Assembly (NCBI GenBank): GCA_936450465.1
Contig: OW388291.1
Coordinates: 86,163,099 to 86,227,098, forward strand
DNA from: Gibbula magus
Lineage: Eukaryota; Mollusca; Gastropoda; Trochida; Trochidae
DNA length: 64,000 nucleotides
Reading direction: 5' to 3'
Shown: positions 1 to 12,300 of the stretch, piece by piece
Position numbering within the stretch: position 1 is the first letter of the stretch
How the letters are laid out: each line of letters begins with the position of its first letter
The notes under the pieces: model-generated
Databases searched by the model: none
What the model was told of the DNA's origin: nothing
Seen by the model: only the letters and a program-made list of their open reading frames with translations
Translations under genes and position numbers: made by a program

Positions 1-174
1 GTGGAAATATAAAATAGTAAAATCAACGAGAACACAGAAGTAGCTTTTGATGAAAGTTACATGAAAAAATAAATGATGAAGTCAACAAATCACAATACAG
101 AAGTAGCTTCATTCATTCTAGCTATGATAAAGTAAAAGAATATAAAAAAAAATAAACCAAATCGTGTTACATTT

Positions 175-525
175 TGCAATGCACCTCTGAAGGAGACATG
201 TGCCAAATTTGAAAAGGATGAGATGAATAGTTTTTCTGTAATCGATCGGACAAAAAATGCTCAGAATTTGACTAAGTTCAAAAATTCAAAAATTCACCAA
301 TTCGGTTTAAACTTCGCACTGCACCTCTCCTAGTGGTGAAGAAGACATGTACCAAATTTAAAAAGGATGAGACGAATAGTTTTTCTGTAATCGATCGGAC
401 AAAAATTGTCTTCGGACGGACGGAAGGACAGACGGACGGAAGGACGGACGGACGGACGGAATCGTTGGTATAACTATATACCCCCAACCGTTGGTCGGGG
501 GTATAATAATAATGTTGCGATTTAT
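175..525. mobile_element. Tandem-repeat element with (GGAC)n and terminal hairpin
   Basis: Two copies of a roughly 140-base unit (ACATGTGCCAAATTTGAAAA / ACATGTACCAAATTTAAAAA, GTAATCGATCGGACAAAAA) precede GGACGGACGGAAGGACAGAC-type repeats at 413-460. A CCCCCAACC/GGTCGGGGG hairpin at 481-499 follows, then TATAATAAT. Same plan as the other DINE-TR-like elements but a different sequence family. Confidence 0.5.
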
Positions 526-555
526 AATGTACTACCTCCAGGTACTAATACCTGC

Positions 556-871
556 TCAGGGCGGGACCGACATATAACCCATGGTCAACGAGTAACGAAC
601 ATTTTGAATGAAGGTTCTGTAAAATAACACCATGATGGTTTGGTCAATTTTGAAGTGTTTTAATTTCCACAAGAAATGTAAACGTTGCTGTCCCTTCTTA
701 TTTATTTTCTCAGTGTTCTCATTCCAGGAGACTTTAGAATCAAGGATAGTACTCAAGTACTTATATTCATTTACTCTTTCTATATCATTTCCATCAATGC
801 TTACAGCATCTAATGTAGACTTAGTTCTTCTAAAATCAATAGCCATTTCTTTAGTTTTTAGCTCATCAGGC
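556..871 (-). pseudogene. Non-LTR retrotransposon (LINE) reverse-transcriptase remnant
   Basis: The minus-strand translation contains KEMAIDFRRTK, VSIDGNDIERVNEYKYL and FYRTFIQNV, which are typical of the region after the catalytic motifs in LINE reverse transcriptases (family: EYKYLGTILD...FYRSFIESV). The catalytic FxDD motif is not present here. The fragment is cut on its right by a DINE-TR-like element beginning at about 866, so only about 100 codons remain. Defective. Confidence 0.75.
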
Positions 872-1495
872 CTGAAAGGCCCGATGGGCTTATGGCATGG
901 GATGGCGTCCGTCCATCCATCCGTCCGTCCGTAAACTTTTCACTTTTTCGACTTCTTCTCCAGAACCAATGACTCTAGAGAGCTGGGGATTCTAAATTGT
1001 AGATTTGGTGACCCTGTACCCCAAATAAGGGCCCCAGGGGTCATAACCTTAAAAGCTATTTTCATCTTCTTGTCCAGTCCCAATGAACATAGAGAGCTGA
1101 AATTTAATGTACAGACTCCTTGGCCAATGGGGATTCTCAATTGTAGATTTGGTGACCCTGTGACCCCAAATAAGGGCCACAGGAGTCATTACCTAAAAAG
1201 CTATTTTCATCTTCTTGTCCAGTCCCAATGAACATAGAGAGCTGAAATGTTATGAACAGACTCCTTGACTGACGGGGATTCTAAATTGTAGATTTGGTAA
1301 TCCTGTGACCCAAAATAAGGGCACCAGGGGTCACAACCTAAAAAGCATTTTTCATCTTTTTCTCCAGTCCCAAAAGCTCTAGAAAGCTGAAATGTTATGT
1401 GCAGACTCTTTGGCCAATGGGGATTCTAAATTGTAGATTTGGTGATCTTGTGACCCCAAATATGGATCACAGGGGTAACCACTTAAAACAGCTGT
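866..1495 (-). mobile_element. DINE-TR/Helentron-like element, reverse, with internal tandem repeats
   Basis: The 3' end at the left reads, on the minus strand, hairpin CATCGGGCCT/AGGCCTGATG then AGCTAAAAA. Next come a (GGAC)n-like run (about 907-932) and four tandem units of about 130-145 bases, each with TTCTAAATTGTAGATTTGGT. The 5' terminus is not recognisable. It has inserted into a LINE remnant. Confidence 0.6.
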
Positions 1496-2410
1496 TTTAA
1501 TGAGCTGTGAAGATAATGAGATTTTATGTGCACTTCATATGTCAGCTTAAGAGTAATACTACATTATGAACATGTTTGATGTAATAGCCTGTGTTCTGAA
1601 TATTGTGACAGGATGCATAGGAATAAATTTAAAAAGGGTTAAGAAATGTTTTGTTTTACATTAGATATATGAACTAAATATGACTGGTGATGAAGTAAGA
1701 TAAGACTATTAAAACTAGCTACATGAGTTTGTGATACCACATCTTCTTTTCCAATAAAGAAAAATAAATAAAGATGGGGAAAACAAAATTTAAAATATAT
1801 AATTTACTGGCTGTGAGTCCAGGGTCTGCATGTTAATTGCAGGTGTTGACCTGGGGAGTGACCACTCCCTGGCAGAGATGCAAACAGCAGCTAATACACT
1901 GAGGTTTCAGGTTACTTCTCTGCTGTGTTACTGATTTAGTCTTACACTCAGATGCTCAATAGAATTTATTAATTAAATATTGAAAAGGAGCCTATGAAAC
2001 TATGAGCCTATGAGAAACAGGATTTTAGAAACAAATAGGGGCTCTTTTTCATTATGTAATAAATATTGATAATTCATGAATAAAAATAAGAAGTAAAACA
2101 ATAAACTGCAAAGGTCTACATTATTTATATTGAATATGGATTAATGTTTAACCAATTTTGATTATAAATTTGATGACTGGGCAATGACTTATTATGTGAT
2201 ATCTTAATCTTTTCCTTAGAGATAATTAAAAACATGATTCCTGATGAGCTTCAGAGCCAGTGAACATTCAAACATAAAGAATTAGCTTTACACCAATCTA
2301 TAAATCTTAACATCTCAGAAGTAGGCAACTTCAGATTCTCTAATTAGGCCTACCACTGCAGCATCATCAGCAAGTTTAATGGTGAAACATGAATCAGCAT
2401 TTGAAGATAG

Positions 2411-2716
2411 GTGAGGTGAGTTGGGGTTTAACGCCGCTTTCAAGAGTATTTCACTCTACTAGTAATATGGCAGGGAGAAAGCCCGCAACGCCATGTGGCT
2501 ATGCCTTGCGGTGAAACCTGCGAGCATCGGCTGAAACAAGCGAATCATTGGTGGTACTACGCTGAAATTCAGTGTAGCATTGTACCCAAACCTTACTGCA
2601 TGTAGAACAGTTCTCTAATGTAGACACAGTTGCCGTGCCCCTGGGGGGGGATTCGAACCACGGACCTCTTGATCCGAAGGCAAACACACTAACCACTGCG
2701 CTATCCCGCCCCCACA
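2411..2716 (-). mobile_element. Full-length tRNA-headed SINE
   Basis: Minus orientation. The tRNA-like head at the right end has an A-box-like TAGCGCAGTGGTTAGTGTG and a B-box GGTTCGAATCC. The body contains the reverse complement of GGGGTTTAACGCCGCTTTCA and the tail is CTCACCTCACC-like. It is the reference copy for the fragments at 20.6, 33.3, 37.5, 48.3 and 62.2 kb. Confidence 0.85.
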
Positions 2717-2800
2717 TTGAACCGAAAGACCTATTTCTGTATGCCCTCAAAGTAGCCTTAATGACCCAACAACCACGACACGGCTTATATTATAATGTTA

Positions 2801-2897
2801 TTAATTAAGTATTTCCCTATTGGCCCAGTTACAGGTCCGAGGCCAATACAACGGACCAAGGACCTGTAACTCGGCCAATACGGAAATACTTAATTAA
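2801..2897. repeat. Fold-back element, 38-nt arms
   Basis: Arms 2,801-2,838 and 2,860-2,897 are inverted repeats with 36 of 38 matching, separated by 21 bases, starting and ending in TTAATTAA. The arm core CCGTATTGGCCCAGTT recurs twice at 3,088-3,121, so a related element extends to the right. Confidence 0.85.
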
Positions 2898-3219
2898 TGA
2901 CAATTTTATTAATTAACTTCTTTTCATTCTATTTGCACAACACTAGACATCTCATATATATTGAAATATTAATTATAAACAAGATTGGTGAACAAATAGC
3001 ATGGGTCAAAGTTGTGAAGCGACAGCTTCGGGCTTTCACCAAATGTGCAACTGCGCATGCTCAGACTCATATTGGCCAAGATTTTCCCGTATTGGCCCAG
3101 TTTCACCGTATTGGCCCAGTTGTCGAATCATATGGTCTAGGCTGTAAATGCTTTATAAAGTGCCATAACATTGATAGTTAATTAGTAAATATCTATTATG
3201 ACCCTCCCACATCACCCAC

Positions 3220-3333
3220 CTTGATGCTGTGCAGTTGCTGCACCTCCGCCTCGAGGTCTGTCACACTCTGTTTGAGGTTCCGGATCTCAGCATCACACGC
3301 CAGCTTGTCTTCATAGCACTCCTCGTACTGCCT
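3220..3333 (-). CDS. NIN: Ninein coding exon 24, coiled coil, last exon visible (residues 1651-1688)
   Basis: Thirty-eight codons, phase 0 at both ends if the acceptor is TACCAG at 3,334-3,335. Begins RQYEECYEDKLACDAEIRNL and ends HSIK before GTGGGTGA. The pyrimidine tract is poor, and a fold-back element begins about 25 bases away, so the 5' boundary is the least certain of all exons. No further coding exon was found to the left. Confidence 0.75.
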
Positions 3334-6300
3334 CTGGTACACCGATAGTTCATTATAAACACTTATTACTCGCCCGTGTAAGATACTGCAGTGTAATATT
3401 TATACGGCAATATTAAACTAGTGTAATACCGCCGCACGTATGATGTCACAATAGTTTGATGTTATGATGTCACAATGGGATTAACGTCGTCACCATGGTA
3501 TCGGACTTGCGGGAATCATAGTTTCAGAGCCATTTCGGCTACTTCGCTGGATTACAGGTGGGCGAGTTTAATAAAGTCATTAACTCGTTAATAAAAATGG
3601 TATTGAATAGAAGGTCGTTTAGTATCCTCTATGTACGTACCATCACAAACAATATTACCTACGGTCTCTGTTATCATGAGACACTTTCATGTATATATAA
3701 ACGATTTTTAATTGTTTTTTTTAAATCTGTACATTTATATAAGTATATAAAAGCCCCAAGTGTTTGAAAAGCATAATCTGCTTAACAGCAAGCTGCGCCT
3801 ATCCTCAAAACACAGTACGATTTTGCAGACCAACGTGACAAGTATTCCCTCCCAAAAGTTTATATATCAACATGGGTAACACATCAACTACTTGTACTAA
3901 GATCCCTGTAACACAAACTGAACTAAACACAATGGGTAGTTTTGGAGACCATGCAGTTTTAAAAACCTCCAAATGTTGTACAACATTTCCATAACATTCC
4001 TTCTGAATGAAAGTCATTATATTCACAATCTTTTTTATACCAAATTTGAGTAAATTTCATCAAATGCTTGTTGACATATCACTTTTGTGACCTTGAAAAT
4101 CATCTGAAGGGTACAAAAATCTATGCAGAATGCATCACATTGCTTTAAACACTGCAACAAACATCCCTTGGACCTTGAACATTGTATTAATATATTACAT
4201 CAATATTGATTGGCTCAATACTAAATGGGAACAAACTGGATGCAAAGCATGACATTTACAGAAGCATTACGTCTCTGCAATAAACTTATAAATTATTTCA
4301 ATGCCAACCAGTGTGACTGGTGTAGTCTGTGTATGAAATAAGGCCCGCCCGACAGCCGGGAACCTGGAACCTGGTAACTCTTGGCCCGGGCTGGTAACTG
4401 TAGGATGTTTTTCTCTATTATTGCCATTTAAATTAACAAAATACAATTCTTGGATTAGTTAGTTTTCATACTTATTTCATACATTGGTGTAAAGGGCACG
4501 TTTAGAATGCACACATGGACCAAATTTGTACAAATCCATCAATTCCTTGAGTTATCCACTATAACAAGAGTTTGGGAAAGTAACAGTTTATAAGTTACAT
4601 GTCAAATTTCCAATATAAATTAGAATATGAACCTTTAAAGTTTTGGAAATACATAACAAATTTCTCTAAAACACAAATATGAAGTGGAACACAGGACTAT
4701 CCCTACCTTATACTGGAGAAGTTCGTCTCTTTCATCGGTCACCATGGAGAGCTCATCCTGAACAGCAGCCATCTTGGAGGACGCTTCTCTCAGTTCTTCT
4801 TGAGCTTCTTCCTACAGTGTACACAGGTGATGACTTCTTTATCAAACATCATATTTATCGTGAGCTTTTGAAGATAAATTAGTCCCTACACATTGCACTT
4901 TTTTTTATTTACAAGAGAGAATTGACTAATGAAATAGTGATCAGAATTGAAAGGCAGCAAGACTAGAAAGGCCAATGCTGGGTTTGAATCTGTCTGTTTC
5001 ACACCAAGTTTTCCCTTATTCAGTGTCCAGCGAGAGAATGAGTTATTGTTTTAACACCACTTCATCAGTATCGCAGTCATCAATGATTACAATTAGTGAT
5101 CTATATGTCTTGGAAATAGATTTGTTTGATGCATTTTGATTTACCGGTAATAAAATCATTTTGCAATAAAGTTTTCCTTTGGAAGGGACAAATTGCCTGT
5201 CTACAGCCAATAGTCAACATAATTTACAGAAATATAATGAACAATCTCAATACCTTCTCCTTGTTGTGAGACCGCTGTGAAGCATCCAGCACCTCTGCTC
5301 GAGTTGCCGTGACAACTGTCTCTTTCTCCAACATCAGCTCGTCCACACGTCGCTGCAGCCGCTCCCGGGTCAACATCGTGGTTCTCTCCGCTTCCTGCAG
5401 CTGGTCCTGCAGGCTGTCCCTTATCTCCTCCACCTGCAGGTGACAACTAGAGTAGTGAGTACGTAGTGAGGATATCACCCAATCAAAATGCTTCCTGAAA
5501 TATTGCCATTTGGGAATCTGGTACAAGATAGTTACATTATATAATACGTACAGTATGTTAAGGTTAGTTTTCTGTTGCTAAATGATTCCAGACTGAATGG
5601 TAGTAATAATGCAAATAAGATAGAATTCAATACATGATAAAAGATAAAATATATATTCTTTTATATTGAATCCTGTGTCAGGTGAGCTTGTAGATGTGAG
5701 ATGCTTTCAGTTGTGTTTCACAACAAACTACCTAAAATAATCACATAGTCAGTTAAAATTTTGATAACATTTCAAACCATGAACACATTTTTTCCTTCAG
5801 CCATATTTCTGGCCAACAGCAATGGAAAGTTCATCTCCCATACCTGTTTGAGCTGGGCCTGAAGCCGTGAGATCGTCTTCTGTTTGTGTTCGGCTGCGAC
5901 CCTGCTGCGTTCCTGTTCACCGAGGAGGTCCTCCTGCAGGTCTGAGATCTGTTCCTCCAACACCTGGCTCTGTTCCTTCACTGCCTTCTGTTCTCCCTGG
6001 AACGCCTCTTGGAGCTCTGTGATCTGACGCACATGGTTACTCTGCAACAATTGGTCAATATTTAAACTCACAACATCTTGAATTGAAGTGGTGAATAAGG
6101 CATTAAGGAAGAGTTTAAACTTATGTTCATTTCAATGAGATACATTAATGTTCAACAAAATCAAGCAGACAGATAATTTGAGATTTTAAGTTAACCAAAA
6201 TGTTTTAATTGCAAGTAATATAGCATGCAAGACTACAATAAATTGTGACAAAGTACTGTAATGATGACTTGCAGAACACAACAAGTGCTATTACACTGAA

Positions 6301-9300
6301 TCAGATTTCAACATTGCAGCTGAAGCAACATGGATGTTGAAGATTAGAACCACAGTGACCTGACCTGCATTTCCTCACGTACAGCCTGTATGAGGTCAAG
6401 TTCTCTCTGTCTCTGGTCCTCCACCTTCTGAACATCCTCTCGGTTTCGTCTCTCCTCAGCAGCTTCCAGGTACACCTGTCTCTCTGCTAGAACATCTATC
6501 TGCATCTGTCTCTCATTAAAGAGATGTCTCGTGTCTCCCAACTCCCGCTGTAGCTCCAGAATCTCATCCTGGTACTTCTCCATCAACAGACTCTTCTCCT
6601 CCTCGTATGATATACCTGGACACACAGTATAACATATGTGTATAGATGTAACACAGAAGATTAACTTGCAATGCATTGTATCAATTTTTGCTACATTAAC
6701 TTTTAACTGTAATATTATTCAAAAGGATGTTGTACAGAGCAGTTAATTTGAAATTTCATTAGACAGATATTCAACATTTGAAAACAATTCATGTATGTTT
6801 TGGTATGTCATAATTGAACATTAAGATTATCTATTACTTTGATTGATTGTGTTTTCAGACATTAAACCATCTATCATCCAAAAGAGTGTGTACAATAATT
6901 AAATAACAAGTTTCTCTTCAAATATCACTTACAAAGCGTCTGCTTTTCTCTCTCAAAGCTAATTTTCAGTTCATCCTCCTGTTGCTGATGAAGAATTCCG
7001 AGTTCTTCCAGTGACATCTTCTCTTGCTCTTTCTCTCTCTGCATCTCTCCCTGTCTCTCTTCCAGCTGTTTGACAGTTACCAAGTGATCCCTCTCCAGAT
7101 CTTTCTCTTTCTTCATCAGCTTATCCTTCTCCATCTTCAGTTCATCCTTCTGTGTCTCCAGATCCTCCAGCACCAGGCGATGTTCCGACTCCACCTCCTT
7201 CTTCTGTGTATCCAGCTGTTTCTGTTCAGCCTTCAGTTCCTCTCTCTGTAGCTGCACCTCCTTCAGGGCAAGAGAATGCTCCTCCTCAACCTCTGATCTC
7301 CTCCTATTCAGCGCTTCATGTTCTTCTTTCAACTTTTCTCTTTCCATGTTTAAGTTTGACAATGCTGATGAGTGTTCCTTCTCGATATCCCTCTGTCGCA
7401 CCAGAAGCTGTTCGTGTTCATCTTTCAACTGATCCTTTTCCTTCTGAAGCTGGTTCATAATTTCTGTCCTCTCAGCTTCAAAGGAAGATTTTTGCCTACT
7501 TAGTTCAGCTTCTTCTTCTTCAAGTTCCTTTTCCTTTACTTGAAGCACTTCTAACTGTTTCTGTTGCTCAAACACAAACTCAGTTTTCTTTTCAAGGAGA
7601 AGCTGATCTTCAGCTTCAATTGTCACTAACCTCTTCTGAATATCAGAATTAAAATCAGTTTCATGTTTTGATGCACTGTCCTGAAACGAGGACTTCATCT
7701 GTTCAAACTCCTGAACCTTTTCCTCCAAGTGTGTTCCCTCGGCAACTAAGTGCAGCTCTTTCTGATGAACCTCCTCCAGAAGCCGCCTTCTCTCACACTC
7801 CAGCTCTGTCTGCTGCTGTCCAACAGTCTGTAACCGACATTCCAACTCTTTTCTCTGCTCCTCCAAATTTTCTTCTATTTTCCTCTTTGCATCTTCAAAC
7901 TCTTCCTTCTTCTTCCTCATCTGATCTCTGGCATGTTCACAGTCAGTTTCCTGACGATCCAACTCATCAAGAATCTTGTGGCTCTCTTCATCAAAGTCAT
8001 TCTTTCTCTGCTCAAGCTCGTCATACTCTTCATTGAGGACTTTCTTCTTCTGTTCCAGTTCCTCGAGGAGCTTTTGTCTCTCCTCCTCAAACCGGACTCT
8101 GTTCTGCTCTAGCTCCTGAAGAAGCACCTGTCTCTCTGCTTCCATACTGACCCTCTGAGTGTCCAGGTCCAGGTACATGGCACTCCTCTCTGCCCCTACA
8201 CTCTCCTCCCTGCTCTCCTCCAGCAGAGCGTAGAAGTCTTCCTTCAGCTTGCCCTGCAGCCCCGACACTCCCTGTAACAACAATTGAATGAGTGAGTGAA
8301 TGACTAATTGTTTAATCCCACTTCAGCAGAATCACAGCCATTAGCAGCGAACAACGATTCAAGGAACACCAATATAAAAGTTAGCTGATGATCATTTACA
8401 CGAAGCAACTTACTTAATCTGATGACTTCCTCCTTCCCTGTCCTAAAATGATGTACAGTAATATCTTATTTTGAAACATCAATGTAACATAATATGACAT
8501 CACATAATCTTAGTTACAAGATATCCCACCTGTTCGAGCGCCGATTCCATGTCAAGCAGCTGCAGCTTGTACCGAGTCTCCAGTTCCTCCAGCTGCAGCT
8601 GATGCTTCTTCTCCATCTCCTCCCGCTGTCGGTCGCCCTCGGCCTCAATCTTCTCTCTCTGCAGCTGCAGCTGGAGCTCAATGTCTGCTATCCGCTCCTG
8701 CAACCCTTCTATCTCACTCTGGTCCTGGGAGGAGGCAGTCAGCACTGTACTCATACCCTGGGAGTTGTCTGTCCTGGCTTGCTGCAGTTTCTGTCTGTAC
8801 TCAGCTTCAAGGCTGGAAAACAAGTGTGTCAAGAAATTTCATATTGGAAAAAGAAAGACTTTAATGTCAAATACTTTTTCTGATGTTGCTATGCCTACAC
8901 TTGTTAGGATCTAGTTACTGTCATTTGCTTCAATGTTTGAAAATATTTCAAATATTTCAAATTCACTTTTGTACTCCACTTGAAGTTTTTCAAAAAAAAG
9001 TTAAATACTTCCCTCACACCCATATGAATGAATACAACATTAACTATCTTCTAACTGTATTCTGTGTCACGACTTGAAAACAAAATCAGGAAATAATAAA
9101 GAAGCAATTTCATTCAAATTCAGCTAACTTCAAGATCTAATAAAATCATAATTTCCTCTTTTTATGACAATCAATTTGCATCTATCCTCACCTGTTTCTC
9201 ATCTTCTCCTTCTCCCAGTTCTGATTCTTCTTCCATAACTCCCTCTCCTCTTCCAACTTTTCTCTCTCTTTCTGTCTCGATTCCTCAGCTTCCAGCCTCT

Positions 9301-12300
9301 CGCTCTTCAGCCTCATCTCCAGATCTGTCACCATCTTCTCCAGGTCCCGGACCTGACCCCGGTCAAGACCCCGGCTCTCCTCTAGGCGGGACTTCTCCCG
9401 CCCAAAGTCTTCCTTCAGTTTCTGGAGTCTCAGGTCGTAGTCCTTCTCTGCATCTTTCAACCTGTGAGAGAATGTTAGGACAGAAAGGGTAATATGGTGG
9501 GATAAGGTCTGATTGGTTTTTTTAAAAAAAAATTCTATGTGGACCGAAATTGCACAGGTGATCTAAAGTGTAGTGCCTGTTCCATCCTCATAGTATTGAT
9601 ACAACAGTGGCAGATCCAATTAGAGGTGTTCAGGGATTCTTATCAGAGACTGAGCAGCACATGTTACCCGACCACCTCCAAGCACAATACTCAGAAATGA
9701 TTCTGTCTTGGTTACAGATACAGATTGAGACAACAAGCATCTATTTGTATAAACTGATGTTACACAGTGTGTGTCAGTAGATTGTGTGTCAGTAGACCGT
9801 GTGTCAGTAGACTGTGTGTCAGTAGACCATTTGTCAGACTGTGTGTCAGCAGACTGTGTGTCAGTAGACTGTGTGTCAGTTGACTGTGTGTCCGTAGATT
9901 GTGTGTCAGTAGACTATGCCTACCTGTTTACCAGCTGTTCCTTCTCCCGTGTATGATCCTGCACCATCAAGTTCTTCCTGGACTCGTACCTCTGTAACAG
10001 ATCCTGCTTCTCTGCCGTGAACACGTTCTGTAGCTCCTTCTGCTGCTCCGCTAGTCGCTCCTCGGTCTGCCGCTTCAACTCCTCTCGCAGTTTCATCTAG
10101 AACCAGAAATAAGGACTACATACAAACAGAAAGAACATTCCGCAGTTTGTTCTTCTGTTGTACAAGATGTTCTACCTTCTCCTTCTCTGACAGACGTTTA
10201 TGCCACTTATCTTTTATCTAAGTAATCACCATATCAAGACATCTCACCTTCTCCTTGTGGAAGTTCTGCAGGATGTTCTCCTTCTCGGTCTGATGCTTGT
10301 CCTCCAGCTGAGCCACCTCCAGCCGGTACGCGTGTTCTATCTGCTGCTGGTCCTTCTCCAGCAGCTCCAGCTTCTGGGAGCTCGACAAACTGTGCTCACT
10401 GCTACCTGAGAGATAATCACAATTGTTTAACTTAGGAAAATAGAGCCATGGGCTCTGTAGCCCATAGAATTTCTTGATTTATTATCTAAATTGGAATATT
10501 TAAGTTATTGTTTACAAGCAAAAGATAGGTTCTTAGATCATGACCACTGTGACCCCATTTGGGGTCATGGGGTCACACAATCTACAATTTAGAATCCTCA
10601 TTGGCCAAGGAGTCTGCACACAACTTTTCAGCTCTCTAGACCTTTTGGAACTGGAGAAGAAGATGAAAATTGGTTTTTAAGGATGTGACCCCTGTGACCC
10701 CATTTGGGGTCATGGGGTCACGAAATCTACAATTTAGAATCCCCATTAGCCAAGGAGTCTGTCATAAAATTTCAGCTCTGTGGAGTCATTGGTTCTGGAG
10801 AAAAAAGTCGATAAAGCGAAAAGTTTAAGGACGGACGGATGGACGGACGCCGGACACCATGCCATGCCATAAGCCCATCGGGCCTCTCAGGCCTGATGAG
10901 CTAAAAAAAAAACAACCCATAATACATTTTATTACCTACGAGGGCAATCATATCAGGGTTCATATTTTTCATACGATGCCCTAGGGCAACATATCACTTT
11001 GTCATGGTGACGTGACGTCATAAACAATGATATGACGTCCGGTTCGTCTATGACGTTGCGTTCTAAATGAGGCGATGATGGGTTGCCAGCTTATGGTTGA
11101 AAGTGGATTTTAGCGTATTTTCATTAATTTCACGACTTCGGTAATAAACAGAATATTATATTCGTGTTATCTCATACTATATTTACGACACTAGTGCCTG
11201 AATATTGGTATATACCTCGCTCTCGCTCGGGAAATACTAATATTCAGGCACTCGTGTCGTAAACCTAGTATGACATAGACACTCATATAATATCCTCTAT
11301 GGGGAAGGAGTTTTGTACTCACTGCTGTCTAAGCGATAATTACAAGGGGAAAGACTCAGACTCTTCCTCCTGAAGAAATAGATTTGATAAACAAATGCAA
11401 TGAATGGACATGGATTACAATAAGGTGGAACTCACTATCATCCTCGAGTGAGTTCTTCCCCTTCCTGGTGCTCAGTTTTGGCGCGCGTCTCCTGGTCCTG
11501 ACAGAGTCCTGTTCTTCAACCTCAGATGCATCTGAAACAGTAAGTTGAAGTGTTGAAGAACAAAGAGATTGATAATCTGAAACACACAGTCTAACATCTA
11601 AGTGTTGAAGAATAGAGATTGATAATGCCCTGGTTGAATGTGTTCAACTAAAATGTACATCCAAATCTGTCTGCATGCTTCGCACATCAGAGACCTATTC
11701 ACCATATACATCAACTCTTCGTCTAATTCCCCTTTACTGAGATAGAAAGCAACTATTTATTTATTTATTTTTGGTTTTATTTCTTATTGCATATTATGAT
11801 TTCCTCCTTGACTGAAATCTTACACAAGAACCTAAATAACCATTTTAACCCTTCCACTCGCAAAACTTTTTGCTATACATACCCATTGAGGAGAGGGAGG
11901 CAAGGGAAGACTTGCGGCGAGGGCGGGACAGATCCGAGAGTTGCGTCCCCTCCCTGATAGGGATCTTGGTGTGCGAGCTGCTGGAGCTGCCGCGGAGCTT
12001 GCGGCGACACGAGGCAAGTTGTTGCTTTAGGTTCTCCAGCTCAGCAGTCAGCTCATCTACCTTGTCCTTCAGATCCTGAAATCGGGAGTACAAGCTAACA
12101 AAATGTTTCTTCCTCGAGAAGAGAAGAAGTAAAGTATTCATGGTAATGATTCTCAACTCATACAGTATTAAGGTAAGTAATTCTCATGATTCTTAACTCA
12201 TATCTGTTACAACATTGTACAAATGTAGAAGACAGTGAGTGGAAGTCCACTGAAGCTATCAGAACGTGATGTTCCCACCTTGTTGGCCTGCTCCAGCCAG

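Noticed and set aside
7024..8036. Several plus-strand open frames
   Set aside because: Antisense shadows of the E/K/Q-rich coiled-coil exon 19 of ninein.
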